Numbered from the stretch's first letter, positions 13,001 to 21,465 are shown. The stretch is 64,000 nt of DNA from Trichostrongylus colubriformis (GCA_963978905.1 OZ022261.1:13675475-13739474), one strand, 5' to 3'. A program made the numbers and translations. Notes: generated by a model from the sequence alone, not told the origin.

Positions 13001-16000
13001 GTCACAAAGCGAATTTTCTGTTTTAAGGCATACTCCCGCGCTTCTAACACTGCGCTTCAATGAGGATAACCTTGCTTCCACTTCACAGATTCTTGAGGTG
13101 GCTGGTATTTTTCTACTCTGTGTCTCCCTAGATGGTTGCACATCGGACGGGAAACACGCAGACTTCTGTATCTTCTACAATATTGGGCTTAGGAGAATCC
13201 ATATGGCTAGTTCCATCACAAAAGATCAGCTCTCACAGCTATTGTATCCCTGTCAAAGCAACAAAGCTTGCCGCAGTAATATGTGCTGGCCCTTAGTGTA
13301 TAGGCAAAGTACCAACAAGGTTACCCTCATCAAAGTGCAAAGATAGCAGCGTAGGCCATCGCTAACTGTCGCGCGGAGCGGTGGCTGTGACGTCACACGC
13401 AACTAACCAAATGACTAGATGGGAATGTCCATGCTGTGCTTGCCTATCAGCTTATGATGTGCTGCTCCTCTTAAGACACTTGCAAGTCCGCTCCTGGAGG
13501 CACACAACAGGTATGGAACACAGATTAGCAAATGGGATCCCAGGATCTATCACTGTATGCACTATATTTCAAGAGGCCACTTCACCCTGCTATCCTTCCC
13601 TTGTTAGCGAAGAGGGTGCGATTACATCAAATATGTGCGCCAGCCTATGCGACGCTTGTACAAAGAGTGCGGATCTCTAAGAGTGCGTATCTTTAGGACA
13701 GGATTTCGCAAAGCGGCTTGCGACATGATGCGTGCAAGCCGGACGCTCCTTTTGGACATAGATCCTGGGGCGATCACTCCGAAACAAGTCGCATGGCACG
13801 CTAATCACCCTAGAAACCAGCAACAAATGGCGCCCTTGGCATGAACGTTGCGAAATCATGCCTTAAGATGTACACCTGGAAGAAATTCAGTGCCAAACCC
13901 TTAATGCTGCGGCTTTGCAATACTGTGATTTCGCTCTCAAAATAGCAAGATGGCAATTCCACGAGTTCGCGACGTCTAACAGCTGGAAATCGGCAGCGGA
14001 TCCGCAGCATTGAATGGACTTTGATGCTGTACATGAACGTCGCACTATAAGTGAATGAACAAATGAGCACTGTACTTGGGAAGTAAAAAAAGGATTGAGT
14101 CTTGTAATGGATTATTTTGCTCCTGCTTTTAGAGGAACATTTCGTGAATATTTTACCCCGATACTTTTATCTCTCATTTCTCTATGTTTTGCATAATAGG
14201 CGGATCTGAAGGATGATGGACTACATAGCAATTGGGGTACCCCATCACAACTTGGAAAGGTCGCGCCTCGCTGAGAATTGCATCAGACCCTGAACTCACT
14301 GCAAGTTTGCAAGCGGCATTATTTCGAGATATTTTGCCCTTGTAATTCAAATCCGAACCATCTGTTGGATTATCAAAGACACGATGGTGGAGGTGCTATA
14401 ATTCATTCCCCCGAGGGAGAAGCTCCCCTGGGACACAATGGGCTGCTGGTCCCAAGGGCAAAATTCGGGGCTCCTCGGGAACGCGCCGGCACAAGCTGCG
14501 CACCAGCACACGGGCCCCAGGCCTTTCGGCTGGCTTCTCGCATATCGCCAAAATTCACGCACACACACACTCTCACTCTTCTGAACCCTCACCGCGTTCA
14601 CCGCCCAAGGGTGCGAGGGGGACGCGTTCGGCCCGCATCCGCAGAATTCGGGCTCCTCGGGGACATGCCGGCATCTTGCCAGCCGGCGCTATGCGCGCCA
14701 GCATAGGTAGCCTCACCGCGTTCACCGCCCAAAAGCTCCACCGGGACGCATTCCCCCGAGGGAGAAGCTCCCCTGGGACACAATGGGCTGCTGGTCCCAA
14801 GGGCAAAATTCGGGCTCCTCGGGGACGCGCCGGCACAAGCCGCGCACCAGTTCAAATTTTAAAAAATTATAAAGGAAAAGTCGTGGCATAGAAACTAACA
14901 TGAGCAAACTGGCCAACACATCTCCCAAGTGAAGAGCAACACTTGCAAACCCTGAATAAAGAATGTCAGAAATCAAGAATTTGTACACAAAATAATCCAA
15001 GAAGTTTGACCATTCAGTTTTCGAAAATAATGAGTGATGAAGATAACGAATACTGTGCTGACGATGCACCTCATATTGAGTGGTGTTCTTAAATATCCCG
15101 TTTTTAGCGGGTTCCCAATGCCCTTCGTTTCCAAGAGCCACAAAGTGCCATTACCACTGAAACCCCTACGGGGGCAGGTTTGAGACATGAAAAGTGGATA
15201 CTTCGGATCATAGCAGCGTTGTCCAAGCAGCGAGGGCTCTGTATATTCCATGAACCAAAGGGTCAACCCTCATGAAGCTTCCCACAAAAGACCCACCACG
15301 GGACATGGCTCCGCTGTTTTGAGTGGACCTTCATACTGTAGGTGCTCTGACGCCGGACTGCAGCTGAAGGCTCCAACTTTTGATGAAGGTGGAAGTAGTG
15401 AGCCTTAGCTTGCTCCTGCTTTTAGAGGAACATTTCGTGAATATTTTACCCCGATACTTTTATCTCTCGTTTCCCTATGTTTTGCATAATAGGCGGATCT
15501 GGGCCGTGAGCAGAATTACTTTTTTTGGCTCCCCTGTAGATTAGCAGGAATCTATAAGGTTGTTTGCTTACATCCATCACATTTACTCTTTGTCGCCATC
15601 GTCATTGGTACAGACTTAAACATGCAAGCAACTCACAAAAACGCTATAAATGTATTATAAGCTTTACTAAACCCACACATATATGTACGACAAATGCGGT
15701 AACATTCAAAAAAGTTTTCTTCGGTTTTCTTTAGTTCCTCCCTTTCCAAATTTTGATGTGATGCATTCGTGCAGTGAAAAGAATTGACCGTAGATCAGAA
15801 GTGCAAGTCGTTTTTCAATCCGTCCATAATTAATGGAGTTAAAGAAGGAGAAAGAATGGTGTGAGTAAGACTCTGGTGGAAGCCCGAAGAGGAACCACTC
15901 GGGATTTGCTGAAATGTACTACTGGTCGTCTACCACCCATCGGGGCTCCCGAGTGGAGGGCAATGGCAGTGAACCGCCGAAGATCTTTTATGGTCAATGT

Positions 16001-19000
16001 CAGCGATCCAATATACTCAAGAAGCATATTCAAGAGAGCAGGGTTCCAACACCTTGAGAATCCTTTTCATGTTTCTGCGTCGTCTACCCTTTTCAGCCCC
16101 ATATACCCCGGCTGTATGAGACTGTAAAAGTGCTAGGAGCCTACGAATATCGAAGTATTAGTATTGATCATCGCAAGTGGTGTACTACCCCTTGTTAATC
16201 CTAATTTTACGCCCCGGAACATGGGAGGAACACCTTACTGTTAATTACAATGATGAATTACAGCGCAACTTCGTCTCAAAAAGACCGGATGGTACCTTTT
16301 AAATGTTAGATCCTCAGAATCAAACAGATGTGAGCAACTTGTATGTGGCGTCACTTTTGAAAATAAGCTGCTTTGCAACAAGTTGTTCGTGAAAGCGTTC
16401 CGTCCGATTTGCGCAGGAAACTATGTAAGGAAGAAAAGAAGCAGAAATGAGGTCACTTCAAGGGCACACTCTCTGTACGGCGGAGCTCTTACTTGGTAGG
16501 AGAGCGTTGGGACGCATGTAATTCCCACACCACCACTCCACCTATTCCCAAACGCTTTCCTGCCTATCCAGTTTCGTGTGCCATGAGTGAGGATTTAGTG
16601 GAGAAAGAACACTGACAGCTATATTGGATGGCTTTACCGAAAGGTTGGTTATATGTTTCACTCTGGGAGCACCCCTTCTATGTCAGTTTGCTTCTAAATA
16701 TTGGCAGCATTCTGATTATATATACCATTTTCACTTTAAACTGGACACTTTTCAGCACACCTAGGACATTTTTCAAATCAAATCAGACGTTTTTCAAGCC
16801 ACCTGGGACATCTTTCAAATCAACTTGGACGCTTTTCAAACCACCCGAGACATTTTCAAATCAAATTGGACGCTTTACAAACCACCCAGGACGTCTTTCA
16901 AATCAACTTGGACGCTTTTCAAACCACCCGAGACATCTTGAAATCAAACTGGTCTCTTTTCAAACCATCCAGGACATTGTTGAAATCAGATTGGACGTTT
17001 TTCAAACCACCAGGGACGATTTTTAAATCAAATGGGACATTTTTCAAATCAAAAAAGAGGTCTTTAACACCAACATGGACGTCTTTTCATTTGTTGTTTT
17101 TTGATTTTTTTGTTTTTTTTTATTTGGGTTTTTTCTTGAACTCCATAGTATATTCTTAAATATGACGAAAACAAAAACATTTTTCCACAAAAAATGTAAA
17201 TAGATTATGAAAACGCGTTCAGTTACTAAAGGATTTCCCTGCCGCAGCAGCCGCCATATTCATCATTAGGTGTAATAGTTCGCGCAATCCTGCTGCGTCA
17301 CCGTGAATGCTTTCTTGAATTACCCCGCTCAGATCCGCGCAGCCGTCGCGTTACTCAGAATTCTCTTCGCTGCCGCCTTTATCTTTGAAAAGACATTCAC
17401 CGCCGGGTTGAGCATGTAGGAGTAAGGAGATAGAAACTTCGACTGGTACGATGCCGTCCAAGATGTCACGCAGCTCGGTCGTTTTATGAATCCTAGCGTT
17501 ATCCATGATTAGCCATGCACCATCCATGTCGTCTCTCCCATTCATCTGTGCCACAAGTTCCTCGAGGAATGTGCAGAACTTCTGAGCATTGCATGTTCCA
17601 TCAGTGATGATCTTCGTAGTTACGACACCTTGATTGTTCATAGCTACATCAGCGTCCCCATCGGCCTCTGACCGTTGGTACTAAGACGTTGACGCGTGTT
17701 CCTCTCCTTAAGCGAATGAGTTCTACGCAAGTGAAGGTTGAATCCAATTTCGTCGATGAAGATGCATTTTTCTTTATCTTGGGGTGTGTGATGAGAAGTC
17801 AATGGAATGTGCTTGCCGACTTGCCATTGTTGCTGCACTGTTGACTCGGTCCAATTCATCGTGGCATTTCTTCAGTGTAATCTTCAACTTTCTTAGGGCG
17901 TTGAAAATAGAGGAAACGGCCAACTCGATGTTCACTTCCTTCAGCCGTTCCTGAATCTTCCGCAAGGTATCTTCTGGATGATGCTCCACGATCTCTTCAA
18001 TGTGTTGCAGCACGTCCGCGGTCAGCTTTGATCTGTTGTTTCCTCCACAGCTACGCTGGATAATGGAACCTTCCTTCCTGTACGCACTGATGATATTCCT
18101 TGCCGTACTCTCGTTAATACCAGCGAAATGAGCCGCTTCATGATGAGCTTGATTTTCCGTCCACTTGTACAAGCTTGACGAGGATTTCCTTTAGCGCCAA
18201 GGTCGTCCGCCTGTAACGTCGCCGCTAGCCAAAAATTGAGCTCTCCCCGCTGCTCATGGATGACTCGTGAAGTAGCTGGGCAGTTCGCAGTTTCGTCACA
18301 ACTGAAGGGATTACGAAAGTCCAGCCGCCGCGGTAGTATTTTGCGCGCTTGACGCGGCAAATCTTTTTAAAATGCGGCTATTTATCGACGGGTACTGCCA
18401 TTTGACACATGTGTTTTGTATTATACGCTTCTCATCAGAACATTCAGAAATGCTCATAGAAAGTTTCCGACGTGAATTGAAAAACATCCATCTTGATTCG
18501 AAAAATGTTCTGGGTGGTTTGAAAAAAGTCTAATGTGGTAAAAATCGGCCCTGGTGATATGAAAAACGTCCGATTTGATATGAAAAGTGTCCTAGGTGAT
18601 TTGAAAAATGTCTACTTTGATTTGAAAAATTCCTAGGTGATTTGAAAAGTGTCTAATTTGATATGAAAAAGTCCTAGGTGAATTGAAAAACGTCAATATT
18701 GATTTGAAAAACGTTCAATTTAAAGTGGAAATGGTATATATACCAGTTGCCTGGCGCACACTATCGTGCGTGTAATGCAATGGGCGTCGGTAAAACGATC
18801 GGAATCGCTTTCTCTATAAGCTTTACTCACCGACTAAAAACGCTCCGCCTATTGTGGACAGTTCTCCGCTCATTTTGGGTGTGCTCGAGATAGCTCAGAT
18901 ACTGGTAATTTTTACCGATTTGTTTTCTAGTCTCAAGGCTGCGTTATTACCGAGTTATGAATTTTTGCTACACAAATGCCCATTCGAAATGCGCTCCGTC

Positions 19001-21048
19001 CACTCTTTCGTGACCTTCGGAAACTCATCGCTGACCTTAATCCATATTTTCCTCAAGTTTAGGGAGCATTCCAACCCAAGTAACAATTTCCGGTTCGAAA
19101 ACGGGAAATTTTGGTCAGGGTTGCCCCCCGTGGGCGGAGCTAGTCTTAGTCCAGACGTGCTCCTTACTTCTTGTCCGATGCCCTACCCATCCCAAACTTG
19201 TCCCCATCTCCACAGATTGTTTTCCATGTAATGCCTAATTTCGTGACATACGGATGGACAGACAGACGATGGGTTGTATATATAGTAGAGTGATTAATCC
19301 AAAATAACCTCTGTGTTTGTCTGGAGCACACTCTGTCACAAAGAGAGAAACCACAACAATCTTGATCGGGATTGACAACCCGAGGAGTAGTTGTCCGACA
19401 ACGAAAAGCTCAGCACTACCGATCCACCCTCCAAAGCCTTGGAAGGCGCATGAAGCCAGTCCGAGAAGGCACCTGAAGGGTGAAATATGTACATTTTGGT
19501 GTTCTTAAAGGCACACCACGCGATAATCCAACAAGTGGCTTACTTTCGTGGGCGAATAGGTCTTTGGATAACTGCTCAAACTGCATTCTTAATGAGGCTG
19601 CACGGTGCACTCTTATGGTGTTGTGCCTGCTTGAACAAAACCGAGCCACGCCCATCTTGCTGAATTACAGCTGGTCTTAGACGAACAAATTTCCAAAGTG
19701 GCGCTGACATGGAGAATGAAACTTGCTTCAAGAGATGATAATTAAATGAAACAGCCATTTCGATGTCGAAGGCAGCTTCCACATCGGAAAATCGTCCGTC
19801 TAACGCCGTGTATGATTCAGCTGGGTGGGCGTGGCTCGGTTTTGTTCGAGTAGGCACAACACCGTGAGGGTGCACCGCGTAGCCGCAACAAGGATGCAGT
19901 TTGAGCAGTTACCCAAGGACCTACTCGCCCCACGAAAGTAAGCCGTCAATTGGATTATCGCGTGGTGTGCCTTTAAGCAAACAACAAACTACCTTAACTG
20001 AACTGCTACAAATTTTCTCCCGCGAGTGTCCATTAATGGCATAATCCATACCACACTAGATATTACTCCAATCGCTGTACTCATTGACACCAAACTCGGA
20101 ATAGTTGACAGCCTGAACGCTGATTATGATTAAAGTGAACTTGAAGCTCTTTACGATTTGGTAAAAGTGTTGCGTTGTAACCTTCTCAGAGGTTAGACAT
20201 GAATTGAAGCTCATAAATTTCATTTGTTTATTTATGTTTTCTGAAATAGCACTCGAGCGAAGGGGAAGCTGTTCGGTAGGTACTGCAAACCTTCACTCCA
20301 TTGCATCATAGGTGTGGAATTGCAAGCGCCATTTACAGGGCCAGTGTGGGATGTACCGTTACGTCAAATCCCGTTGCGGCGTCGCACCCACGGCGCCATT
20401 AGTATCACTTGCAGCAGGCGGTGCGGAGTTCCACTCAGGACGCCATAGTCTGATATCACAGGTGGCCCAAAGAAATAGTAACTTCTCAATTTCCGTTTTT
20501 GTTTTCTATGACTGTTATGAGATTTATGGGTATTATTTGTTGTTCATTCATCTCTTCCTTTTTTGAAAATAATTAACTTGCGCGAGAATTTGGAAAGGGA
20601 GTGTACGCAATCGCACGCGATGGAGCCACTCGCACTCGCCGCGCCGTTCGCTGCGGGTGGCCGCACAATTTTTAGACGCAACGGTACACCCCCCCCCCCC
20701 CCCAATGCGACAATTTCTCGCCAATGCTGCGTTTATGGGAAACGATTTCGCGGCGTAACGCGATATCCGTACCACCGCAATTTATGTTTCCTAAGTAACA
20801 CTCACTTCAAGCATGTGATGTTCATGTATGTTGTATGAGAACTGCAGACGACCAATACGAGCATTTGAAAGGATACGTTCACTTACATGGTAGAATCGAG
20901 TTCTATGCCGTAGTGCCGAATGAAAGTCTGATTATAGAGATTTGAAAGTGGTCCAGGAAGCGCTGAGAAGAGCGTCATTTGTAGATCGGTAAATGCTCCG
21001 AAGAAGGTGAATGCAAACAGTGTCCGCCCAAATTGCAGGTTGATCATA
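3873..21048 (-). CDS. SLC2-like MFS sugar porter, gene span (10 exons recovered, incomplete)
   Basis: Sugar porters of the major facilitator superfamily carry hexoses or related solutes across a membrane with 12 helices. Exons recovered in order on the minus strand are 21048-20887, 20112-19993, 14951-about 14889, 8515-8376, 8321-8227, 6731-6618, 5813-5698, 5575-5523, 4186-4074 and 4010-3873. Wherever both sides of a junction are seen the phases agree. Landmark motifs seen are D-T-RGRK after TM2, PDSPKWL in the central loop and DRFGRRPV after TM8. Helices TM3-TM4 and the start of TM6 are not recovered from the transposon-filled introns. The usual PETKGR motif after TM12 is absent, because the frame meets TGA at 3875-3873 straight after GYLIK. 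One intron uses a GC donor (4073). The family call is strong, but functionality is uncertain: either a diverged gene or one being degraded by insertions. Confidence 0.8.
4074..4186 (-). CDS. MFS sugar porter exon: TM10 with GC donor
   Basis: The acceptor attccag precedes TVNEFASDLISCTGAGAVA and then LLIAELVPPAARVAVAQ. The E-L-x-P-P-A-A-R pattern matches the ELFPxxxR signature at the end of TM10. The exon ends CAG followed by gcaaga, a GC-AG donor with otherwise ideal context. The MITE at 5034-5456 lies in the intron between this exon and the TM9 exon. Confidence 0.8.
4361..4481. repeat. Short inverted-repeat element, about 120 bases
   Basis: The left arm tatgatgatcgtgacgaggg and the right arm ending ctctcgccacgatcatcatg are near-perfect inverted repeats of about 40 bases, with an AT-rich centre carrying nested copies of aattcgg-type words. 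It lies in an intron of the sugar-porter gene. Frames across it (4341-4838, minus) follow the palindrome and are not treated as coding. Confidence 0.7.
5034..5456. mobile_element. Palindromic MITE, family C (AAAGGAATCGTCC ends), copy 1
   Basis: It starts AGGAATCGTCCACGGGAA and ends TGTGGACGATTCCT, with mirror segments inside: gtgaatctggctaagatac against gtatcttagccgaattctcac. The GC-rich centre holds gtgggcggggc/gccccgcccacc. Other full or partial copies lie at 27513-27860, 43728-43920, 45139-45246 and 47036-47220. It sits in a sugar-porter intron. Both frames read across it are artefacts of the palindrome. Confidence 0.8.
5523..5575 (-). CDS. MFS sugar porter exon: TM9 segment
   Basis: A 53-base exon with acceptor atgttcag and donor gtaagt. 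In phase it reads ARLLVFFISPSWITMLM, a hydrophobic helix at the position expected for TM9. The phase matches both neighbours (2 in, 1 out). Confidence 0.7.
5698..5813 (-). CDS. MFS sugar porter exon: TM8 and DRFGRRPV loop
   Basis: It has acceptor catttcag and donor gtaagt, starts in phase 0 and ends in phase 2. It encodes SLMLSWLSTLVVTPLTFLS followed by IDRFGRRPVVFVAATIM. D-R-F-G-R-R-P is the loop 8-9 signature that mirrors the RGRK motif of loop 2-3. It joins directly in phase to the TM7 exon. Confidence 0.85.
5820..6610. other. Intron of sugar porter; dispersed repeat fragment
   Basis: No exon was found. The block around 6040-6110 and 6240-6300 contains cacttgcacgccacc and its reverse complement, words shared with 27400-27440, 28100-28130 and 63240-63290. 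It is a scattered copy of a repeat built from those words. Confidence 0.5.
6618..6731 (-). CDS. MFS sugar porter exon: TM7
   Basis: It has acceptor atttcag and donor gtatgg, is 114 bases and in phase 0 at both ends. It encodes AMKVIMVLQLMFISAS and then MYSVVIHTSVGLTVEQ. The Y-x-V-x-x-H...GLTVEQ pattern after TM7 is what nematode sugar porters carry. A longer open frame in another register overlaps it (6130-6753, 207 codons) but has no family match and is treated as a shadow. Confidence 0.8.
6740..8220. other. Sugar-porter intron: repeat ends and a 46-base tandem duplication
   Basis: Three things are visible. A gatgctgagttatgggcaaa-type tail lies near 7194-7215 (shared with 44570, 46570 and 46980). 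The right end of a TTAA family B element lies at about 7290-7410, followed by TTAA. Two 46-base tandem units, each starting cctctaatgcc, lie at 7812 and 7858. No exon was recognised. Confidence 0.55.
7812..7903. repeat. Two-unit tandem duplication, 46-base period
   Basis: Each unit begins cctctaatgcc and continues with agcacttatctag and gatgtgttyccacyt-like sequence. The units differ by a few substitutions, so it is a local duplication of moderate age. Confidence 0.7.
8227..8321 (-). CDS. MFS sugar porter exon: central cytoplasmic loop
   Basis: It is separated from the previous exon by a 54-base intron, with acceptor cttatag and donor gtacgt. In phase it reads DKVMTSLCLE and then SLTIKEAWHDEAIKE, matching the loop before TM7 in nematode members, where a K-x-S-x-R-E-x-W-x-D-type segment is usual. 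It is too short and too spliced to stand out as an open frame. Confidence 0.75.
8376..8515 (-). CDS. MFS sugar porter exon: end of TM6 and PDSPKWL loop
   Basis: The exon follows an acacag acceptor in phase 2 and ends at CCTG/gtgaga in phase 1. It encodes YVFTVSIPDSPKWLVRNGE and then AAEALRFYHGTEEDP. The PDSPKWLV motif corresponds to the PESPRWL signature after TM6 of sugar porters, the strongest single marker of the family here. Confidence 0.85.
9340..9680. repeat. Dispersed repeat fragment related to 38.4-38.8 kb
   Basis: The words tatttcgacccatagagcat, gcgcctgcgccacaggcgcc and gtggatcaccaaa recur in the same order at 38455-38560. The ggtcgaattaccc word links it to the ACAAGGGAAGG superfamily. 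It lies inside the candidate 4.8-kb element. Confidence 0.6.
10345..10455 (+). pseudogene. Broken left-arm copy of the possible secreted-protein gene
   Basis: From ATG at 10345 the frame reads MNEPVIILVSLMLGFSSGE, hydrophobic like a signal peptide, then IVFKKFVQVWNAS, and meets a stop at 10453. The mirror copy (12422 down) is open through this point. The sequence downstream still resembles the intact copy, including the ctttgaggtgagtac donor context near 10537, and carries another stop in the second-exon equivalent. It is called a pseudogene relative to the mirror copy. Confidence 0.4.
11330..11345 (+). promoter_or_regulatory. Candidate polyadenylation signals (AATAAA)
   Basis: The stretch gtaaataaaataaatc holds two overlapping AATAAA hexamers at the AT-rich centre of the palindrome, downstream of the plus-strand left-arm copy. 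That is a plausible 3' end for a transcript from that arm. It rests on the motif only. Confidence 0.3.
11935..12422 (-). CDS. Possible short secreted protein, two exons seen, family unknown
   Basis: Not a recognised family. Exon 1 (12422-12229) starts MNELVVILVSLILGFSSGD, a plausible signal peptide, and continues IVFKKVFQVWNASIALHS to a gtgagt donor in phase 2. An acceptor (gctcttcag) at 12065 opens a second exon (12064-11935), open in the matching phase and ending at a gtaagt donor. The piece between them is also open in one frame, so it could instead be retained. A later exon is not identified. A broken mirror copy sits at 10345. It could be a real nematode-specific secreted gene captured in a palindrome, or chance openness in a transposon interior. 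Confidence 0.3.
12776..13030. repeat. GC-rich foldback family, partial copy
   Basis: The block acctcgaatgagacgtagag followed by caccgtcatcgct and acccatcc matches the loop and right arm of the 49.09-49.46 kb foldback in the same order. It lies just outside the palindrome's right arm and within the candidate 4.8-kb element. Confidence 0.6.
13610..14117. other. Unassigned intronic sequence
   Basis: Open frames on both strands (for example minus 14070-13810) show no recognised motif. No splice-consistent sugar-porter exon was found here, although part of TM6 should lie between 14.9 and 8.5 kb. Confidence 0.35.
14118..14209. repeat. Fragment of the GGGGGTGCCAAAAAG foldback family
   Basis: The segment ctcctgcttttagaggaaca through ataataggcggatct is nearly identical to 15413-15500 and matches the corresponding part of the elements at 37.6 and 39.6 kb. 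It is a solo piece. Confidence 0.65.
14395..14850. repeat. GC-rich direct-repeat block
   Basis: A segment of about 105 bases beginning ttcccccgagggagaagctc and ending gcgcaccag occurs at about 14405-14512 and 14750-14850, nearly identical. Between them lies a related unit with ggctcctcggggacatgccg and two copies of accgcgttcaccgccca. It is local tandem amplification next to the TM5 exon. The long frames across it are repeat artefacts. Confidence 0.65.
14889..14951 (-). CDS. MFS sugar porter exon: TM5 (3' end uncertain)
   Basis: The acceptor tttattcag is followed by codons for (R)GFASVALHLGDVLASLLM, matching the region of nematode sugar porters where a conserved arginine-glycine begins TM5. 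The downstream donor is unclear because repeat DNA starts at about 14850, so the 3' boundary is approximate. Upstream, at 15011-15070, a frame reading FVIFITHYFRKLN could be the damaged end of the TM4 exon, cut by the foldback element that starts near 15070. That last point is speculative. Confidence 0.6.
15070..15539. mobile_element. Truncated GGGGGTGCCAAAAAG foldback element
   Basis: The right end tttttttggctcccctgta matches the terminal inverted repeat of the elements at 37.55 and 39.58 kb. The interior follows the same order: tcgtttccaagagccac, gatcatagcagcgttgt, cttcccacaaaagac. The left part is missing, with homology starting near 15070, about 120 bases from the TM5 exon. It may have cut the preceding sugar-porter exon. 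Confidence 0.7.
15545..16716. other. Intronic, no recognised feature
   Basis: An 88-codon plus-strand frame (15861-16127) with no recognised domain is present. Nothing here could be matched to the missing TM3-TM4 exon. Confidence 0.35.
16717..18742 (-). mobile_element. Tc1/IS630-like DNA transposon with iterated subterminal repeats
   Basis: Terminal inverted repeats tatatataccattttcactt (left) and the mirror aagtg...ggtatatata (right) are flanked by TA. Inside each end lie long inverted arrays of about 20-base units: ttttcaaatcaa / ggacgt on the left (16740-17065) and ttgatttgaaaa / acgtcc on the right (18470-18720). Between them is a broken transposase gene on the minus strand. Such long iterated ends would be binding arrays in the intact element, by analogy with other Tc1-type transposons. 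The right flank matches the repeat seen at 41236. Confidence 0.85.
17340..18350 (-). pseudogene. Tc1/IS630-type DDE transposase, frameshifted
   Basis: Pieces in consecutive frames give a helix-turn-helix region (FAGINESTARNIISAYRKEG, about 18120-18060), the first acidic motif FIDEIGFNLHLRRTHSLKE, and the second motif WLIMDNARIHKTTELRDIL. At least two frameshifts or stops separate them. The third catalytic position, normally Glu in a LNPIE-type motif, reads LNPAVNVFSK, so Val replaces Glu. The enzyme would cut and paste its own element, and this copy cannot be active. It sits inside the TIR-bounded element at 16717-18742. Confidence 0.85.
18780..19295. repeat. Dispersed repeat, GCTCCGCCC family with GACAGAC tail
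   Basis: Words cgctccgcctattgtggaca, ttttctagtctcaaggctgc, gagttatgaatttttgct and gggcggagct occur in the same order in the 40.8-42.7 kb cluster. It ends in a tail (ggacagacagacgatggg) followed by an AT-rich end, like the tails at 41180 and 42660. There is no coding capacity. Confidence 0.7.
19509..19972. mobile_element. TTAA-family palindromic MITE, family A, copy 2 (intact ends)
   Basis: The element is flanked by perfect TTAA duplications (19505-19508 and 19973-19976). Ends are AGGCACACCACGCGATAATC and its complement. The arms remain inverted for well over 100 bases. The TTAA target is the hallmark of piggyBac-type insertion. No transposase is encoded. Confidence 0.85.
19993..20112 (-). 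CDS. MFS sugar porter exon: TM2 and RGRK loop
   Basis: The acceptor gcgttcag precedes an exon that joins the previous one in phase, creating Met-Leu-Ser at the junction. It reads LSTIPSLVSMSTAIGVISS, a hydrophobic helix, followed by MDTRGRKFVAV. That is the loop 2-3 signature of MFS sugar porters (normally D-R/T-x-GRK). The exon ends in phase 2 at an AG/gtagtt donor. The MITE at 19509-19972 sits about 20 bases downstream of this donor in the intron. Confidence 0.8.
20120..20880. other. Intron between the first two sugar-porter exons
   Basis: No exon was recognised. It contains a C14-16 homopolymer near 20689-20704 and a GC-rich stretch around 20620-20770. The start of this stretch (20290-20460) shares scattered words such as ggcgccat with 2880-2960. 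Confidence 0.4.
20887..21048 (-). CDS. MFS sugar porter exon: N-terminus and TM1
   Basis: The exon follows a tttccag acceptor and ends at a gtaagt donor (phase 2). An ATG lies one base inside (21047), giving MINLQFGRTLFAFTFFGAF, so this may be the start. It continues into TM1 and an extracellular loop with PGPLSNLYNQTF, typical of nematode sugar porters. Whether translation starts here or in an unseen upstream exon cannot be decided from the sequence alone. Confidence 0.75.
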
Positions 21049-21049
21049 C

Positions 21050-21463
21050 TGGAAATGAAGTTAAGAATTCGTTTCTGTAGCTTACTTCACACAGCTGGTC
21101 AGCGGATGAGCGACAAGCCACTCAAAACGTGTCAGGTCACGCAAGGTAACAGCCGCGAATTTCTAGCGCATGGTCAGTTCACAACAAAATCGGCAGGACA
21201 TTTATCGCGTGCGGTGACCCAAATCGAGTGTTCTATCACACCCCCTTCGGCTAGTCACGTCATCTTTTGAGTGATGATGCAAGTGGTCTTGAAGTTGTTG
21301 CTTCACAGAAAAGGGAATTCGGTAAAAATTACGAAATAAAACTGAAGAGCTGGAGAATTGATCCCAAGCAGCAGTAAAACTGTTGGCTCACCTACCTGTA
21401 GTTATACACAGCGCTACCCAAATGGGATGCGCAGGAACGTAGGAGAAGCTAGCCGAGCTGCTT
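21050..21463. other. Possible 5' flank of the sugar porter
   Basis: This is upstream of the most N-terminal exon seen. A first non-coding exon or promoter could lie here, but no core element is convincing. Confidence 0.25.
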
Positions 21464-21465
21464 AT

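Larger units (their letters stand above)
8777..13606. mobile_element. Candidate 4.8-kb element bounded by about 150-base inverted ends (ACAAGGGAAGG superfamily)
   Basis: The left end from 8777 (acaaaggagatacggtaggt, then cgaagtggcc) is mirrored at the right end (ggccacttcaccc... ccttcccttgt, to 13606). The inverted similarity runs about 150 bases through words such as gttccatacctgctgtgtg and agaggaacaaatc. The same termini with ACAAGGGAAGG bound the elements at 24914-26024, 45247-46405 and 50690-52209. Inside lie a palindrome (10.03-12.72 kb), a fragment like 38.4-38.8 kb (9340-9680) and part of the GC foldback family (12776-13030). No transposase was recognised, so it may be one large element or nested insertions sharing ends. 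Confidence 0.45.

Noticed and set aside
14278..14836. Overlapping long frames on both strands in GC-rich DNA
   Set aside because: Stop-poor GC-rich direct repeats. The similar peptides repeat because the DNA repeats.
15861..16127. Possible retrotransposon linker or transporter exon
   Set aside because: The frame reads smoothly, but I could not place it in any family, and it is on the opposite strand from the sugar porter.
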